A stretch of 64,000 nt of DNA from Pseudodesulfovibrio sp. (GTDB lineage: Bacteria > Desulfobacterota > Desulfovibrionia > Desulfovibrionales > Desulfovibrionaceae), in assembly GCA_016744135.1 (NCBI GenBank), contig JADGEX010000001.1:2057029-2121028 (forward strand). The letters are read 5' to 3'. Shown in pieces: positions 16,907-27,820 of this stretch (the first letter of the stretch is position 1; each line of letters starts with the position of its first letter). A program made the translations under genes and the position numbers. Under the pieces are notes generated by a model that was not told the DNA's origin, did not search any database, and saw only the letters and a program-made list of their open reading frames with translations.

Positions 16907-17293
16907 ATGAAAAAAAGTTTTTTGAGTATTATTTTTTTTCTTTTGCTGATTCTTCCCGCACAGGCGCAAGACGCCAACCGGCAAAAATGTCTGGAGTCGA
17001 CCGTACAATTCTATAACTGCCTGAAAGGCGGAACCGAATTACAGCGCAACCTTGCCACTACATATCTGCTCGGAGCCATACAAACCCTTGGAGCACTCGA
17101 TCTGATTGAGATCCCAAAAAACAAGAATATGGCCCACTTCCGCTTTGAATACCTCGACTTCGTTGAGCTGAACGCACGTATTCACGACGAACGTCCAGGA
17201 CATGGAATGGTCATGTATCTCCTCCAAACCTATGGCAAAGAAACAAATTCTGAAGGTATGAAATACGTTAAATCACTTGATCTAATCCGATAA
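16907..17293 (+). CDS. Secreted hypothetical protein, 128 aa
   Basis: Clear signal peptide ([21 protein letters not shown], cleavage near residue 21), so the protein is exported. The mature part of about 107 residues has two cysteines ([17 protein letters not shown]), which could form a disulfide, and a helical, mixed-charge remainder. No family recognised. It is divergent from hcp; 142 bases separate it from the kinase gene downstream. ATG start; the ribosome binding site CACGGAG is about nine bases upstream. Confidence 0.72.
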   Translation: MKKSFLSIIFFLLLILPAQAQDANRQKCLESTVQFYNCLKGGTELQRNLATTYLLGAIQTLGALDLIEIPKNKNMAHFRFEYLDFVELNARIHDERPGHGMVMYLLQTYGKETNSEGMKYVKSLDLIR

Positions 17294-17435
17294 CCGAGAC
17301 GGACTCACAACGGCCCTACAGACAAGAAAAGTCCTCTGCGCAAGCGATCAAGCAAACCGCCTGACCGCGTTTCACTTTATTATTCCGCACCCTTTTGCTA
17401 ATAGAAATCAAACAGAAACCAACCCCGGGAATACC

Positions 17436-20400
17436 ATGCCACGCCGCCCTCGCCCCCATCTGTCACGCCTTGTGCTGATTGCAGCAATCCTCATGGCCTG
17501 TTCGATACTCTCCGCGCCAGCCTGGGCAGGGGGCAAAAAGCAGATCCTGCTCCTCAACTCCTATCATCACAATTTCAGCTGGAATGAAGAGATATTTCGA
17601 GGGCTGACCGACGTACTCAGACCCCGCGAGACCGGCATTGTCCTGCATATGGAAAACATGGACACCAAGCGGGTGGAATTCAATAAACAATATGCACGGC
17701 AACTCCGAGACGTTTTCAAACACAAGTATCACGGCATTAAGCTGGATCTGATCTTTGCAACGGACAACAACGCATTTGATTTTTTAAAACAATATCATTC
17801 GACCTTGTTTCCAAATATCCCGGTCGTCTTCTGCGGGGTCAATTCCTTCCGTCCAGAACTCATCGCCGGCCATCCCCTCTTTACCGGCGTGTCAGAATCA
17901 ATAGACGCCAAAGATACCCTCTGGTGGGCTCTCAAACTTCATCCGAACACCCAGTCCATCTATATAATCAACGACCACACTCCCTCCGGACAGGCCGTCA
18001 CCCAATCAATTAAAAACCAACTCACAAATTTTTCACCCCATATTACAGTTCGTTATTCAGATAACCAGAACTTTTCCGGAATTCTCGCGGAGGTAGAAGC
18101 CCTGCCCCGTGACGGGCTCATTCTGCAAGGCCTTTACAACAGAGACAAAGAAGGACAATTTTTCGATGTAACCGAAGCCACTGAGGCAATCTCCAAACGA
18201 ACCAATGTCCCTCTCTACGGCCTGTTCGATTTCGATCTCGGACACGGTATCGTAGGTGGCCTGCTTTCCAGCGGATACTTTCAGGGACAGACCATGGCCC
18301 AAATGGGGCTGCACGTTTTGTCAGGACGCAAGCCCAGCGATATCCCGATTATCCATGACGATACATTCAACCCCATGTTCGATTATGAACAAATGAAACG
18401 CTTCGGCATTGACCTCGAGGAACTGCCCGACGGAAGCGATGTCATCAACCGTCCGTCATCCTTTTATTCAGCGCACGCCGGATTCATCTGGCTGGGCGCC
18501 GGGTTTGCCGTATTGCAAAGTTTCATTATCCTCATGCTTATCGTCAATATTACCAGACGCCGTCAGGCAGAAAAAGACCTGCGAAGCGCACACCGCACAC
18601 TTGAAGAACGGGTTCGGACACGAACCAGCAACATGAAGGACTCGGAAAAGGCACTGCGTACAGTTTTTGATTCTGCTCAAGATGCCATTTTCATTCACGA
18701 TAAAAATGGATGTATTCTGGAGACGAACCAACGCATGCTCGACATGTACGGGTTCAAGAATGAACACCCGGACGATGTTTCCATAGCCAAAGATCTTTCC
18801 AGCCGGAAAGATCCAGTCTATCGCCTGTCCGCTATCTGGCATGACACTCTCAACGGCAAACCGCAAAATTTTGAATGGCGGGCCAAACGGGTTAACGACG
18901 ACCACGAATTCGATGTGGAAGTATACCTCAATCACATCGTATTTCGCGGACAGGATGCCATCCTGGCAAACGTCAGGGACATTTCGATACGAAAGGAATC
19001 CGAAAACAGCATCCGTCAATCCCTGTTCAAATTCGAAGCGATTTTCGAAAACTCGCTTATGGGCATTGCCATGTCCAATGGCCCCAAACTTGCCACCATC
19101 AACCGGCGAGGCGCAGAAATATTCGGACACACTCAAGAAACAATGCTCACGATGGATCATTCTTCTCTGTTTGAAAAAGAGGAAATGAAAGAGCAATTCA
19201 TACAGCAAGCACGGGAAGCCCTCAAAACCAGCGGGGTCTTCAATACCGAACGCGCATTCATGAACAAAACCGGGACTCCTGTCTGGTGCCGCATGTATGC
19301 CAAGGCTGTTGACCCGGAGAATCTGAACAAGGGTGTTATCTGGGCCTGGGATGACATTACCCAGACTCGAAATGCTCAGGAAGACCTGATGCGTGCCAGA
19401 GAAGATGCCGAAGCCGCAAACAGGGCAAAATCAGAATTTCTTGCTGCCATGAGTCACGAGATCAGAACCCCCATGAACGCTATTGTGGGTATGACCGACA
19501 TCACCCTCCAAACCGATCTGAACGAGGAACAACGCGATTACCTCAAAACGGTGCAAGACTCGGCACAACATCTTCTTTCCATCATCAACGATATCTTGGA
19601 CCTGTCAAAAATCGAAGCCCAAAAACTGGAACTCGATCATGTGGATTTCGACCTCATTTTCCACGTCCAAACCACTATCAAAGGTCTGGAAATGCAGGCC
19701 AGACAAAAAGGACTGGATCTGATCCTTCACGTGGATGACGCTGTCCGCCACTGCGTCAAAGGCGATCCTCTGTCACTGCGCCAAGTCTTGGTCAATCTGG
19801 TCGGCAACGCCATCAAATTCACCCATAGAGGCTCCGTCACGATCCGAGTGCTCCAGACAAAATCCCCAACACAGCCAGACTCTCCACAGACAGTGGGCAT
19901 CGCATTTGAAGTAGAAGACACAGGCATCGGCATTCCACCGGAATTCATGGATACGGTTTTCCAAAGTTTTTCCCAGACCACTCGGGCCTTTGGCGGCACA
20001 GGCCTCGGACTGGCCATCTGCAATCAACTCATCACTCTCATGGGCGGTGAGATTCACGTAGAATCAACGGTGGGTCAGGGAAGTATCTTCTCCTTCACGG
20101 TCTGGTTCGAACCGGGGGTATCCTGTCCTACACCGGTCGATACCAAGCGCACATTGCCAGAGGCTCCATCCCGTCCCATCAGAGTGCTGATCGCAGAAGA
20201 CAATGACGTCAACGTCATGGTCACCACGCTTAAACTGGAAGATCTGGGATACTCCTATGCCGTTGCCGGAACCGGCTTGGAGGTCCTCGACCTCCTTAAA
20301 CGAGAGTCTTTCGATCTTATCCTCATGGATATCGAAATGCCTGTGCTCGACGGCATCTCCACAACCAAAACCATCCGTGCAGCCATTCCCGGCGGCCCGA

Positions 20401-20951
20401 TACCTGACCCGGCCATTCCTATCATCGGTGTCACAGCCCATGCCCTCAAGGAATTCAGAGATAAAAGTCTGGATGCCGGTATGGACGACTATGTTTCCAA
20501 GCCAGTGGATTTCCATGAACTGGCCGTCATTATCAACCGACTGATAGGTACCTCTGTCACGGTCCCATTACAAAAGGAGACGGACTCAGAGGTAGTTCCG
20601 CCTCATACCAGACCGGAAGCGGCAAACAAGACATGGACCCCGGATGCTGCAATGGAATATCTAGGGGTGGACACTGCAACTTTCACGGACTTTCTGTCTG
20701 CCGCACGGGTCGAGCTGATCACCAGAACCGAAGAACTCAAACAGGTTCTTGATGGACAAAATCCAAACAACGCACACACCGTGGTGCACACCATCAAATC
20801 CATTTGCACCTCTATCGGTGCCAGTAAGGCAACCAATGCCGCCGCCCAATTGGAAAGAGCGTGTCGGGATCAGAAAAAAATAACTGAGCATCTGGACGTA
20901 TTTTTGAAAGAAATTGCCCATCTCATAAAAATTATGGACGATCACACATAG
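17436..20951 (+). CDS. Hybrid histidine kinase with periplasmic ABC-type binding domain
   Basis: 1171 residues. Order: signal/anchor 1-31; periplasmic domain about 34-330 like ABC_sub_bind solute-binding proteins ([59 protein letters not shown]); membrane helix about 348-372; PAS domains near 405-525 and 529-645; HisKA with MSHEIRTP near 672; HATPase with [11 protein letters not shown] near 784 and [12 protein letters not shown]; receiver domain near 915-1040 with [11 protein letters not shown]; and an Hpt domain near 1110-1165 with phosphorylatable His in [13 protein letters not shown]. It is a complete phosphorelay in one chain that would sense an extracellular ligand; the output regulator is not next to it. 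The periplasmic half resembles the stand-alone sensor at 34.8 kb. Confidence 0.94.
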   Translation: MPRRPRPHLSRLVLIAAILMACSILSAPAWAGGKKQILLLNSYHHNFSWNEEIFRGLTDVLRPRETGIVLHMENMDTKRVEFNKQYARQLRDVFKHKYHGIKLDLIFATDNNAFDFLKQYHSTLFPNIPVVFCGVNSFRPELIAGHPLFTGVSESIDAKDTLWWALKLHPNTQSIYIINDHTPSGQAVTQSIKNQLTNFSPHITVRYSDNQNFSGILAEVEALPRDGLILQGLYNRDKEGQFFDVTEATEAISKRTNVPLYGLFDFDLGHGIVGGLLSSGYFQGQTMAQMGLHVLSGRKPSDIPIIHDDTFNPMFDYEQMKRFGIDLEELPDGSDVINRPSSFYSAHAGFIWLGAGFAVLQSFIILMLIVNITRRRQAEKDLRSAHRTLEERVRTRTSNMKDSEKALRTVFDSAQDAIFIHDKNGCILETNQRMLDMYGFKNEHPDDVSIAKDLSSRKDPVYRLSAIWHDTLNGKPQNFEWRAKRVNDDHEFDVEVYLNHIVFRGQDAILANVRDISIRKESENSIRQSLFKFEAIFENSLMGIAMSNGPKLATINRRGAEIFGHTQETMLTMDHSSLFEKEEMKEQFIQQAREALKTSGVFNTERAFMNKTGTPVWCRMYAKAVDPENLNKGVIWAWDDITQTRNAQEDLMRAREDAEAANRAKSEFLAAMSHEIRTPMNAIVGMTDITLQTDLNEEQRDYLKTVQDSAQHLLSIINDILDLSKIEAQKLELDHVDFDLIFHVQTTIKGLEMQARQKGLDLILHVDDAVRHCVKGDPLSLRQVLVNLVGNAIKFTHRGSVTIRVLQTKSPTQPDSPQTVGIAFEVEDTGIGIPPEFMDTVFQSFSQTTRAFGGTGLGLAICNQLITLMGGEIHVESTVGQGSIFSFTVWFEPGVSCPTPVDTKRTLPEAPSRPIRVLIAEDNDVNVMVTTLKLEDLGYSYAVAGTGLEVLDLLKRESFDLILMDIEMPVLDGISTTKTIRAAIPGGPIPDPAIPIIGVTAHALKEFRDKSLDAGMDDYVSKPVDFHELAVIINRLIGTSVTVPLQKETDSEVVPPHTRPEAANKTWTPDAAMEYLGVDTATFTDFLSAARVELITRTEELKQVLDGQNPNNAHTVVHTIKSICTSIGASKATNAAAQLERACRDQKKITEHLDVFLKEIAHLIKIMDDHT

Positions 20952-21061
20952 TGTGGCATATGCTTTTAAATAGTATACTTTTTATTCCCATGATCAAATA
21001 AAGAAAGAACAATTGAATGACATCAGCGCCTGATTAAAATTCTTCCCAAGGGAGAAATTTC

Positions 21062-22231
21062 ATGGTCGAAAACATTTTTTCCGAATTAAGAAAATTCGTT
21101 GCTCCCGAATTCATTTTCGGGGCCGGAGCAGCCTCTCTGGCTGGGCAATACGCAGCCAACCTTTCCATCAAGAAACCTCTCGTTGTCACCGGACCACATC
21201 TCGACGCTCTTGGCATTTCCGGTCAGATAATCGACTCTCTCACAAAAGAAGGCGTCTCCAGCGTCCTGTTTTCAGGTGTCACCCCCAATCCCAGGGACGG
21301 AGAAGTCATGGCCGGGGCCGAAATATTCCTGATGAACGGATGCGATGCCATCGTGGCCGTAGGAGGGGGGTCGCCCATGGACTGCGCCAAGGCCATCGGC
21401 ATTGTCTGTACCAATGACCGCCACGTTCTTGACTTTGAAGGCGTGGATAACGTGGAACGGCCCGGGCCTCCGCTTATCTGCATACCTACAACTGCCGGAA
21501 CTGCGGCTGACATATCTCAATTCTGCATCATAAATGCCATTGAACGAAAAGTGAAGATAGCCATTGTTTCCAAAACAATGGTGCCTGATGTTGCGCTCAT
21601 CGATCCGTTGTTGACCATAACCATGGATAAAAAACTGACCGCTTACACCGGACTGGATGCTCTGACACATGCCACCGAAGCCTATGCCTCAAATGCTGCC
21701 TCGGCCATCACCGATCTTAACGCTCTAGAAGCGGTCCGACTGATTAACACCCATCTCTTGACAGCCGTCAGAGAGCCGGACAATCTGGAAGCGCGAACAG
21801 GAATGATGCTTGCTTCGACTTATGCAGGTCTGGCCTTTTCAAATGCGATACTGGGCGCGGTTCACGCCATGGCTCACAGCCTCGGAGGCTTACTGGATCT
21901 CCCTCACGGCTTGTGTAACGCAATTTTGCTGGATCATGTGATAGAATACAATTTCGATGCAGCGTCACAAAAATATCTGAAACTCGGAGAGGCTCTGGGA
22001 ACTCAAAACCCAACGAACGCCACACATGACGATATAAAAAGAAACACACTGGAAGCATTCAGAAGCCTCAAACAGGCCGTCGGTGTATCCGATAACCTGT
22101 GTGAACTGGGGATGTCGATTGAAGACCTACCGCTTCTGGCAGAGAATGCCCTTGCTGATGCCTGCATGCTAACCAACCCGAAACAACCCTCTGCCAATGA
22201 AATCATGGAAATCCTCAAAAAAGCCTGCTGA
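21062..22231 (+). CDS. Iron-containing alcohol dehydrogenase family protein
   Basis: 389 residues, full length for group III alcohol dehydrogenases. NAD-binding region AIVAVGGGSPMDCAK, then PTTAGTAADIS, and the metal ligands in ALTHATEAYAS (Asp/His) and AVHAMAHSLGGLLDLPHGLCNAILL (two His) are all present, so it can bind iron and be active on an alcohol or aldehyde. ATG start with GGGAG eight bases upstream. Its end overlaps the start of the histidine kinase by 35 bases, so the two proteins are made together; this resembles the ErcA/ErcS pairs of pseudomonads, where the dehydrogenase is part of a regulatory circuit. Substrate unknown. Confidence 0.93.
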   Translation: MVENIFSELRKFVAPEFIFGAGAASLAGQYAANLSIKKPLVVTGPHLDALGISGQIIDSLTKEGVSSVLFSGVTPNPRDGEVMAGAEIFLMNGCDAIVAVGGGSPMDCAKAIGIVCTNDRHVLDFEGVDNVERPGPPLICIPTTAGTAADISQFCIINAIERKVKIAIVSKTMVPDVALIDPLLTITMDKKLTAYTGLDALTHATEAYASNAASAITDLNALEAVRLINTHLLTAVREPDNLEARTGMMLASTYAGLAFSNAILGAVHAMAHSLGGLLDLPHGLCNAILLDHVIEYNFDAASQKYLKLGEALGTQNPTNATHDDIKRNTLEAFRSLKQAVGVSDNLCELGMSIEDLPLLAENALADACMLTNPKQPSANEIMEILKKAC

Positions 22232-23504
22232 CAAAAGACCTGACCCGGCTAATGAGCGTGAAAAACTTATAGGGCTTGGCAAACGGTCCATCAGCAAAAG
22301 CTATTACCCGGAACTCAAGACCCGACTTGAGGAGTTGGAACAATTTCGCGCCCTGCTCGACAGAGTCAACGACGCTATTTTCGTTGTGGACGCGGATACC
22401 GGTGTCACACTCGATATTTCAGGTTCGACCACCACCATGTTGGGCTGCGAAGCGGATATACTCGTAGGCAACAGTTTCAAGACCATCTTGCCGGAGCATA
22501 TTCAACGGCACGCTAACAACCTTTTCCATAACAAAACCCAAAAGATCTCTCTGGAAACACAATTCAACCACCCAGACTGCCCGGACACTCCGTCAGTACC
22601 TGTTGAATTGACCCTTCAACTCGTCGAACTCCAAGGCAAACGGCGGGCCATCATCATGGCCAGAGACATCAGCGAACGCAAATTTAATGAAGAAAAACTC
22701 AGAGAGAGCCATGCTCAACTGGAAATACGAATCCAAGAGCGGACACGCGAGTTGAACCGGGCCAATCAGGCAAAATCAGAATTTCTGGCCATTGTCTCCC
22801 ACGAATTACGAACACCGCTGACTTCAATTCTCGGATTCGCCAATATCATCCGCAAAAAATTGGTAAAGACAGTTTTCCCATCTGTAACCCCCGATGCCCC
22901 CGCCTCTGTCCACAAGGAAATCAAACGAGTAAAAAGGAATATTGACATCATAACCTCTGAGGGGAACCGGCTGACAGCCCTCATCAACGATGTCCTCGAT
23001 CTGTCCAAGCTGGAAGCAAACAAGGTGGAGTTCAACTTCGCCCCCGTCAATCCGCAAGAGTTCATCCATCGATCCGTAGAAGCCACGGCAGGATTATTCA
23101 AAGACACCAATCTGGTTCTCCTTCTTGAACTGGAGCCGGATCTTCCCTTAATCAACGGAGACCTCAACCGATTGATTCAGGTAATGGTCAATCTCATCTC
23201 CAATGGAGTAAAATTCACCCCCGAGGGTAGCCTCACCTGCCGCGCACGACATTGTGACGACACTATACGCATCAGTGTCGCCGACACAGGCATAGGCATG
23301 CCTCAGTCCACGCTGGACACCATTTTCGACAAATTCACCCAAGGACATGACGGACTGACCGAAAGACCCAGAGGGACAGGACTTGGCCTGTCCATATGTC
23401 GACATATCATTAACGATCACGGAGGACACATCTGGGTTGAAAGCAGCTCGGACAAAGGGAGTAAATTCATTTTTACCCTGCCCGTTTTCGATACGAAGCA
23501 ATAA
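22197..23504 (+). CDS. Cytoplasmic PAS sensor histidine kinase
   Basis: 435 residues, no membrane helix. N-terminal about 45 residues basic and helical, PAS domain about 50-165 (LLDRVNDAIFVVDADTGVTL), short coiled coil, HisKA with FLAIVSHELRTPLTSILGFANII near 200, and HATPase with LMVNLISNGVKFTPEG, DTGIGMPQ and GTGLGLSICRHI. No receiver or Hpt domain, so an unlinked response regulator is needed. Start ATG 22197 lies inside the 3' end of the alcohol dehydrogenase gene. The absence of a membrane segment and the coupling imply it reads an intracellular signal linked to the dehydrogenase. Confidence 0.92.
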   Translation: MKSWKSSKKPADKRPDPANEREKLIGLGKRSISKSYYPELKTRLEELEQFRALLDRVNDAIFVVDADTGVTLDISGSTTTMLGCEADILVGNSFKTILPEHIQRHANNLFHNKTQKISLETQFNHPDCPDTPSVPVELTLQLVELQGKRRAIIMARDISERKFNEEKLRESHAQLEIRIQERTRELNRANQAKSEFLAIVSHELRTPLTSILGFANIIRKKLVKTVFPSVTPDAPASVHKEIKRVKRNIDIITSEGNRLTALINDVLDLSKLEANKVEFNFAPVNPQEFIHRSVEATAGLFKDTNLVLLLELEPDLPLINGDLNRLIQVMVNLISNGVKFTPEGSLTCRARHCDDTIRISVADTGIGMPQSTLDTIFDKFTQGHDGLTERPRGTGLGLSICRHIINDHGGHIWVESSSDKGSKFIFTLPVFDTKQ

Positions 23505-23508
23505 AAAA

Positions 23509-23527
23509 GGCCCGGACATGCCGGGCC
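23509..23527 (-). terminator. Terminator between convergent genes
   Basis: GGCCCGG (23509-23515) and CCGGGCC (23521-23527) with a five-base loop. Read on the minus strand the stem is followed by six T, so it mainly ends the solute-binding gene; it may also serve the kinase gene that ends at 23504. Confidence 0.88.
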
Positions 23528-23548
23528 TTCGTCGATCAATTCATCAAT

Positions 23549-24316
23549 CTAAAATCGGAAGAGATACCGTTTGGCGATTTTATTGTAGGTTCCATCTTCG
23601 CGTATTTGAGTCATAACATGCTCGAACTTACGTATGAGCATATCTTTTCCCTCGATGTCAGTTGCTCGGGAAAGAACGGCATAGGAAGGCTTATCGTCAA
23701 TAATTTTCTTGGGAAGATACACAATGGAGCTCGTCATCCCCATGGGCTTCAAGGTATAATAAGTCACATCCATATTTCCTACAAACCCGTCAATTTCACC
23801 TTCCAAAAGTCCTCTCACCGCATCGGAAATATCCGTGTATTCCTTGGTGTCCATAATACCGCCCGACCGGGCCGCATTAAACTCATCCCCCAGAGAAACA
23901 CCTGCGACCTTGCCTATAATCTTGCCACGCAGGTCCTCATATGTACGGAAGGAGAACTTACTGCCGACCTTGGTAAAGATCACGTAATCGCTCACATGAA
24001 TCGGCACGGCATCCATAAACATGGCATACTGTTCGCGGTCTGGAGTCTTAAAAAAAGAAGTAGCTCCGTCGCACTCGCCACTTTTCACCATTGAAACAAG
24101 CGTTTCCCACGATTTAAACTCTATCTTGAGATTAACACCCGCCCGTCGAGCCACCTCGGTCAGAACATCAACATCGATACCGGCAGGTTCCCCTTCGACC
24201 AGCATCGAATAGGGAGCAAAATCTTTATCGGCTACAAACAACAGTGCATCCGCAGCCCGAGCCGGAGCAGCGAACATGACCAGGGTGCAAAAGACGGAAA
24301 GAAAAATGAGTTTCAT
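23549..24316 (-). CDS. Periplasmic amino-acid-type solute-binding protein (PBPb)
   Basis: 255 residues from ATG 24316 behind CAGGAG; a TTG one codon earlier is less likely. Signal peptide residues 1-22 (ending APARA), then a type II periplasmic-binding fold: VADKDFAPYSMLVEGEPAGIDVDVLTEVARRAG, KSWETLVSMVKSGECDGATSFFKTPDREQY, YEDLRGKIIGKVAGVS, and ALRDMLIRKFEHVMTQIREDGTYNKIAKRY-like end. The family binds amino acids or other small molecules. No ABC permease or ATPase is adjacent, so it may be an orphan receptor feeding a sensor kinase such as the one starting 134 bases away on the other strand, which however has no periplasmic domain. Confidence 0.9.
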   Translation of the reverse strand: MKLIFLSVFCTLVMFAAPARAADALLFVADKDFAPYSMLVEGEPAGIDVDVLTEVARRAGVNLKIEFKSWETLVSMVKSGECDGATSFFKTPDREQYAMFMDAVPIHVSDYVIFTKVGSKFSFRTYEDLRGKIIGKVAGVSLGDEFNAARSGGIMDTKEYTDISDAVRGLLEGEIDGFVGNMDVTYYTLKPMGMTSSIVYLPKKIIDDKPSYAVLSRATDIEGKDMLIRKFEHVMTQIREDGTYNKIAKRYLFRF

Positions 24317-24449
24317 CAAATATCTCCTGATAATTTTGGATCATGTAACTGTAACGTGTTCCCGGCTCCGGCACAAGGCGCCATGGACAGAGTAACAAAA
24401 GGCATGGTAATCAATCATCCCTTTTCAGATTCAGCCAAAGGACCTCCGC

Positions 24450-27400
24450 GTGAGTTTACCAAGCATATTGATTATTGCCGCAGCCCCTAACTTCAAATCC
24501 ATGGCGGCTAAGCATTTTCGTGCATCCGGTTATACTCTCATTGAGGCGGCGGACCTATTCTCCGGCATGGCCCTATTCCATTCGGAACAACCCGATGTCA
24601 TTCTGCTTGATCCAGATCTCCCGGATACTCAGGATCTTGACGCACTGGTCCAACTGACTCGCTACCCTAAAAGCGTCCCAATCATCATCTTGTCCTCAAG
24701 TGGCAAAACACAGGATGTAGTCAAAGCACTCAAAAATGGGGCATGGGAATATGTGATCAAAGATGACACCGCTCTGGACGAATTGGACCGCATCCTGAAC
24801 GATCTTCCACTCCAGCCAGAAACAACGCCTTACACCCACGAAACTTTTCTTTCCGATTGGCAACAGCCATCCTTGCAGGCCGTCATTGATGCCATCCCCA
24901 GCCAAATTTTCTACAAAGACCTTGATGGCAAATACATTGGCTGCAACCAAGCCTTTATCGACTATATAGGGCAGCCCAGGGAATCCATTATTGGCAAACG
25001 TATTGAAGAAATCAGACCAAAAGAAGAATCGTCCGTTTTTATAGATAAAGACAAACAGCTCTTCGCGCACGGGGGATGCCAGGAATACGAAATGTCCCTC
25101 CCTCTCAACGGAGAAAAATGTCATACTCTCATTCGAAAAACCTTACTCTTCGGCCCGGACAAAAAGATCAGTGGTATTGTCGGTATGGCCACGGACATCA
25201 CTCGACTCGTAGAAGCAAAAAAAGCCAAGAAAAAAAGTGATCAACGGTATCGACAAGTTTTCGAAGCCACTGGTTCTGCCACAATTATCGTCGATGAAGA
25301 TACAATTATCTCCAAAGCCAATAAACAATTTGCCGAACTGTACGGACGAGAGCTGAAAGACATCGAAGGGGTTATGTCCCTGACAGAATTTGTCGCGCCG
25401 GAAGATCGGGCCCGCGTCTTGAAACACCACAACAATCGCCGAAAATCAAACAATAACGCCCCCGCGTCCTACGAACTTCACTTCATCAAGTCCTCCGGTG
25501 AAATCCGCCACATACATATACAGGTAACTATGCTGGACGATGGTCCTCAGTCCATCGCATCCATAATTGACATCACCGAACTCAAACAATCGGAAAACAT
25601 GCTCAGAATGGCACTGGGCGAAATGCAGGTTATCCAGCAAAACTCACTTGTAGGTATGGGAATGTTCCGCAACGGCACAATCCAACGCATCAACGAACGC
25701 GCGGAAGAAATTTTTGGAGTTCAAAGGAATGATCTCCTTCATACTGACGGATCGCATCTGTTCAGATCACGCAGACAGTATCAAAGTTTCCGCAGGCGGA
25801 TTCAGGCCGCCCTGCTTGCCGAAGGTGAATACCTTGCGGAACACCAGTTCATCCGCTCGGATGGCATCATGTTACGCATCACCCTGTTCATTCGGGCTGT
25901 AGACAAAGACAACCTCGATCAGGGTATCAGCTGGACCGTCGTGGACATCACCAAACGTCGATACACGGAAGCGGTCACACATCTTCTCTACCGCATATCC
26001 AACACGGTCAGCACCACCTCTGATCTCGATGAACTCTATCGACGTATTCATGCCATCCTCAATGAGCACATAGCCGCGAAAAACTTTTTTATAGGCCTGC
26101 TGGATTCAAGTCGATGTCACCTAAAATTCACATATTTCAAAGATGAAAAAGATGACTTCATGGGCAAAGTTTTCGACATCAGCGACACCAATATCACCAG
26201 CCTGAGCGTGGAAGTCATTAAAACCGGTAAGCCCTTGTTGGTCAGCAAAAAAGGGCCATCAGGCAGGAATACAGCCAAACGCGATGCAATATATATGGAC
26301 CGCAAGGATTTTCTGCGTATGAAAGCGGTTGACGAAAAAAAAATGATAGGCAGTTCTGCGCAGGCCTGGCTTGGCGCACCCCTAAAAATCAAAGGGGAAG
26401 TCGTCGGCGTCATGGCTGTTCAGTCATACACAAACCCCCACCAATTTTCCGGATGGGACGTGGATATGCTGACCTCGGTGTCCGAACAAATAGCTTTGGC
26501 CATTGAACGAAAAGAATTCGAGCAGGATCTCAGGCTGGCAAAAGAACAGGCTGAAGCCGCCAACCAGTCCAAAAGCGAATTTTTGGCAAACATGAGCCAC
26601 GAAATACGAACGCCCTTAAATGGGGTGTTGGGTATGCTGCAACTAGCCCAACGAACCGACATGACCATAGAACAAGCAGATTATGTAGACACGGCCATCT
26701 CGTCAGGAAGAAGTCTGCTCTCGATCATCAACGACATTCTCGACTTCTCCAAAATCGAAGCCGGCAAAATGGAAGTACTAACGGAACCCTTCTCTGTTGA
26801 AGGCCTGGTTCAGGACGTGTTGTCTCCATTCATACCTCAAGCTTCAAGCAAGGGGTTAAACCTGACGGCTCATATCGATCAGGATGTCCCTCCCATGGTC
26901 ATTGGCGGAAAAAGTCGTCTGAAGCAAATTCTTTTCAATCTGATCGGAAACGGCATCAAATTCACGACCGAAGGAAAAGTCGAGGTACGCGTTAAAAGTC
27001 TCAGTCGAGATGAAAAAGCTGGGACAACAAGCCTCCTCTTTTCGGTCGAGGATACCGGCATCGGCATCCCAAATCACATGCTCGATACTATATTTGAACC
27101 ATTCACCCAAGTTGATGGTTCATTCGTCCGTCGACATCAGGGAACCGGGCTAGGGCTCGGCATCGTCAAACGGCTGGTTTCCCTTCTGGGAGGTCAGTTG
27201 ACTGTGGACAGCACACACGGGAGGGGGACCTCTATTCATCTGATACTCAACTTCCTGATCGAACCGGGCGACCTCATGCCCGACCAAACGCTTCGACCGG
27301 CAGCGAAATCCCTAAAGGACGGCCTCACGTTGCTTGTCGTGGAAGACAACCGAATCAACAGGCTTATGGCGACACGAATGTTCGGCAAGATGGGCCACAT

Positions 27401-27698
27401 GTCGGAAACAGCATGCAACGGTCAAGAAGCCATCGACAGGCTGAAAGAACGAAGCTTTGACGCCGTGTTCATGGATATCCAAATGCCCGATATGGACGGT
27501 GTTCAGGCAACCGAGATCATACGCAACTCCAAACCGGGGTCTGCCCTGAACCCATATGTACCGATCATCGCGATGACAGCCCACGCCATGGTTGGTGACA
27601 GAGAAATGTTCCTCAGCAGCGGGATGACTGACTACATTGCCAAACCCGTTAACCTGGACGAAGTCGAACAAGTTTTGAGTCGTCTCTTCCAAGCATGA
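24450..27698 (+). CDS. Multi-PAS hybrid histidine kinase
   Basis: 1082 residues from a GTG start with AAAGGA upstream. Order: receiver-like domain 1-115 ([33 protein letters not shown]); PAS domains near 140-255, 265-375 and 390-505; GAF near 520-685; HisKA with [16 protein letters not shown] near 715; HATPase with [11 protein letters not shown] near 828; C-terminal receiver near 955-1075 with [13 protein letters not shown] and [11 protein letters not shown] near 1006. No membrane helix, so cytoplasmic. The first receiver lacks the acidic pair normally before the phosphorylation site (IIAAAP instead of a DD/ED pair) and may not be phosphorylated. Confidence 0.93.
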   Translation: MSLPSILIIAAAPNFKSMAAKHFRASGYTLIEAADLFSGMALFHSEQPDVILLDPDLPDTQDLDALVQLTRYPKSVPIIILSSSGKTQDVVKALKNGAWEYVIKDDTALDELDRILNDLPLQPETTPYTHETFLSDWQQPSLQAVIDAIPSQIFYKDLDGKYIGCNQAFIDYIGQPRESIIGKRIEEIRPKEESSVFIDKDKQLFAHGGCQEYEMSLPLNGEKCHTLIRKTLLFGPDKKISGIVGMATDITRLVEAKKAKKKSDQRYRQVFEATGSATIIVDEDTIISKANKQFAELYGRELKDIEGVMSLTEFVAPEDRARVLKHHNNRRKSNNNAPASYELHFIKSSGEIRHIHIQVTMLDDGPQSIASIIDITELKQSENMLRMALGEMQVIQQNSLVGMGMFRNGTIQRINERAEEIFGVQRNDLLHTDGSHLFRSRRQYQSFRRRIQAALLAEGEYLAEHQFIRSDGIMLRITLFIRAVDKDNLDQGISWTVVDITKRRYTEAVTHLLYRISNTVSTTSDLDELYRRIHAILNEHIAAKNFFIGLLDSSRCHLKFTYFKDEKDDFMGKVFDISDTNITSLSVEVIKTGKPLLVSKKGPSGRNTAKRDAIYMDRKDFLRMKAVDEKKMIGSSAQAWLGAPLKIKGEVVGVMAVQSYTNPHQFSGWDVDMLTSVSEQIALAIERKEFEQDLRLAKEQAEAANQSKSEFLANMSHEIRTPLNGVLGMLQLAQRTDMTIEQADYVDTAISSGRSLLSIINDILDFSKIEAGKMEVLTEPFSVEGLVQDVLSPFIPQASSKGLNLTAHIDQDVPPMVIGGKSRLKQILFNLIGNGIKFTTEGKVEVRVKSLSRDEKAGTTSLLFSVEDTGIGIPNHMLDTIFEPFTQVDGSFVRRHQGTGLGLGIVKRLVSLLGGQLTVDSTHGRGTSIHLILNFLIEPGDLMPDQTLRPAAKSLKDGLTLLVVEDNRINRLMATRMFGKMGHMSETACNGQEAIDRLKERSFDAVFMDIQMPDMDGVQATEIIRNSKPGSALNPYVPIIAMTAHAMVGDREMFLSSGMTDYIAKPVNLDEVEQVLSRLFQA

Positions 27699-27744
27699 TA
27701 ACGCGCCAAACAAAAATTACGCTTCGCGTAAGTCCTAACATCAT

Positions 27745-27765
27745 TCTATACGTCTATTGTATAGA
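27745..27765. promoter_or_regulatory. Inverted repeat upstream of HD-GYP gene
   Basis: TCTATAC (27745-27751) and GTATAGA (27759-27765), 7-bp arms and 7-base spacer, lying 56 bases before the HD-GYP start; TTACGC-ttc-GCGTAA just upstream forms another small hairpin after the kinase stop. The former could be an operator, the latter a weak terminator. Confidence 0.4.
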
Positions 27766-27820
27766 CATTTTCTCGATTTTCCCTAGCATTTGATCAACTC
27801 TTATTATATGAAACGGGGAA

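Noticed and set aside
18468-19208. 246-residue minus-strand frame
   Set aside because: Antisense to the PAS region of the hybrid kinase; no start signal.
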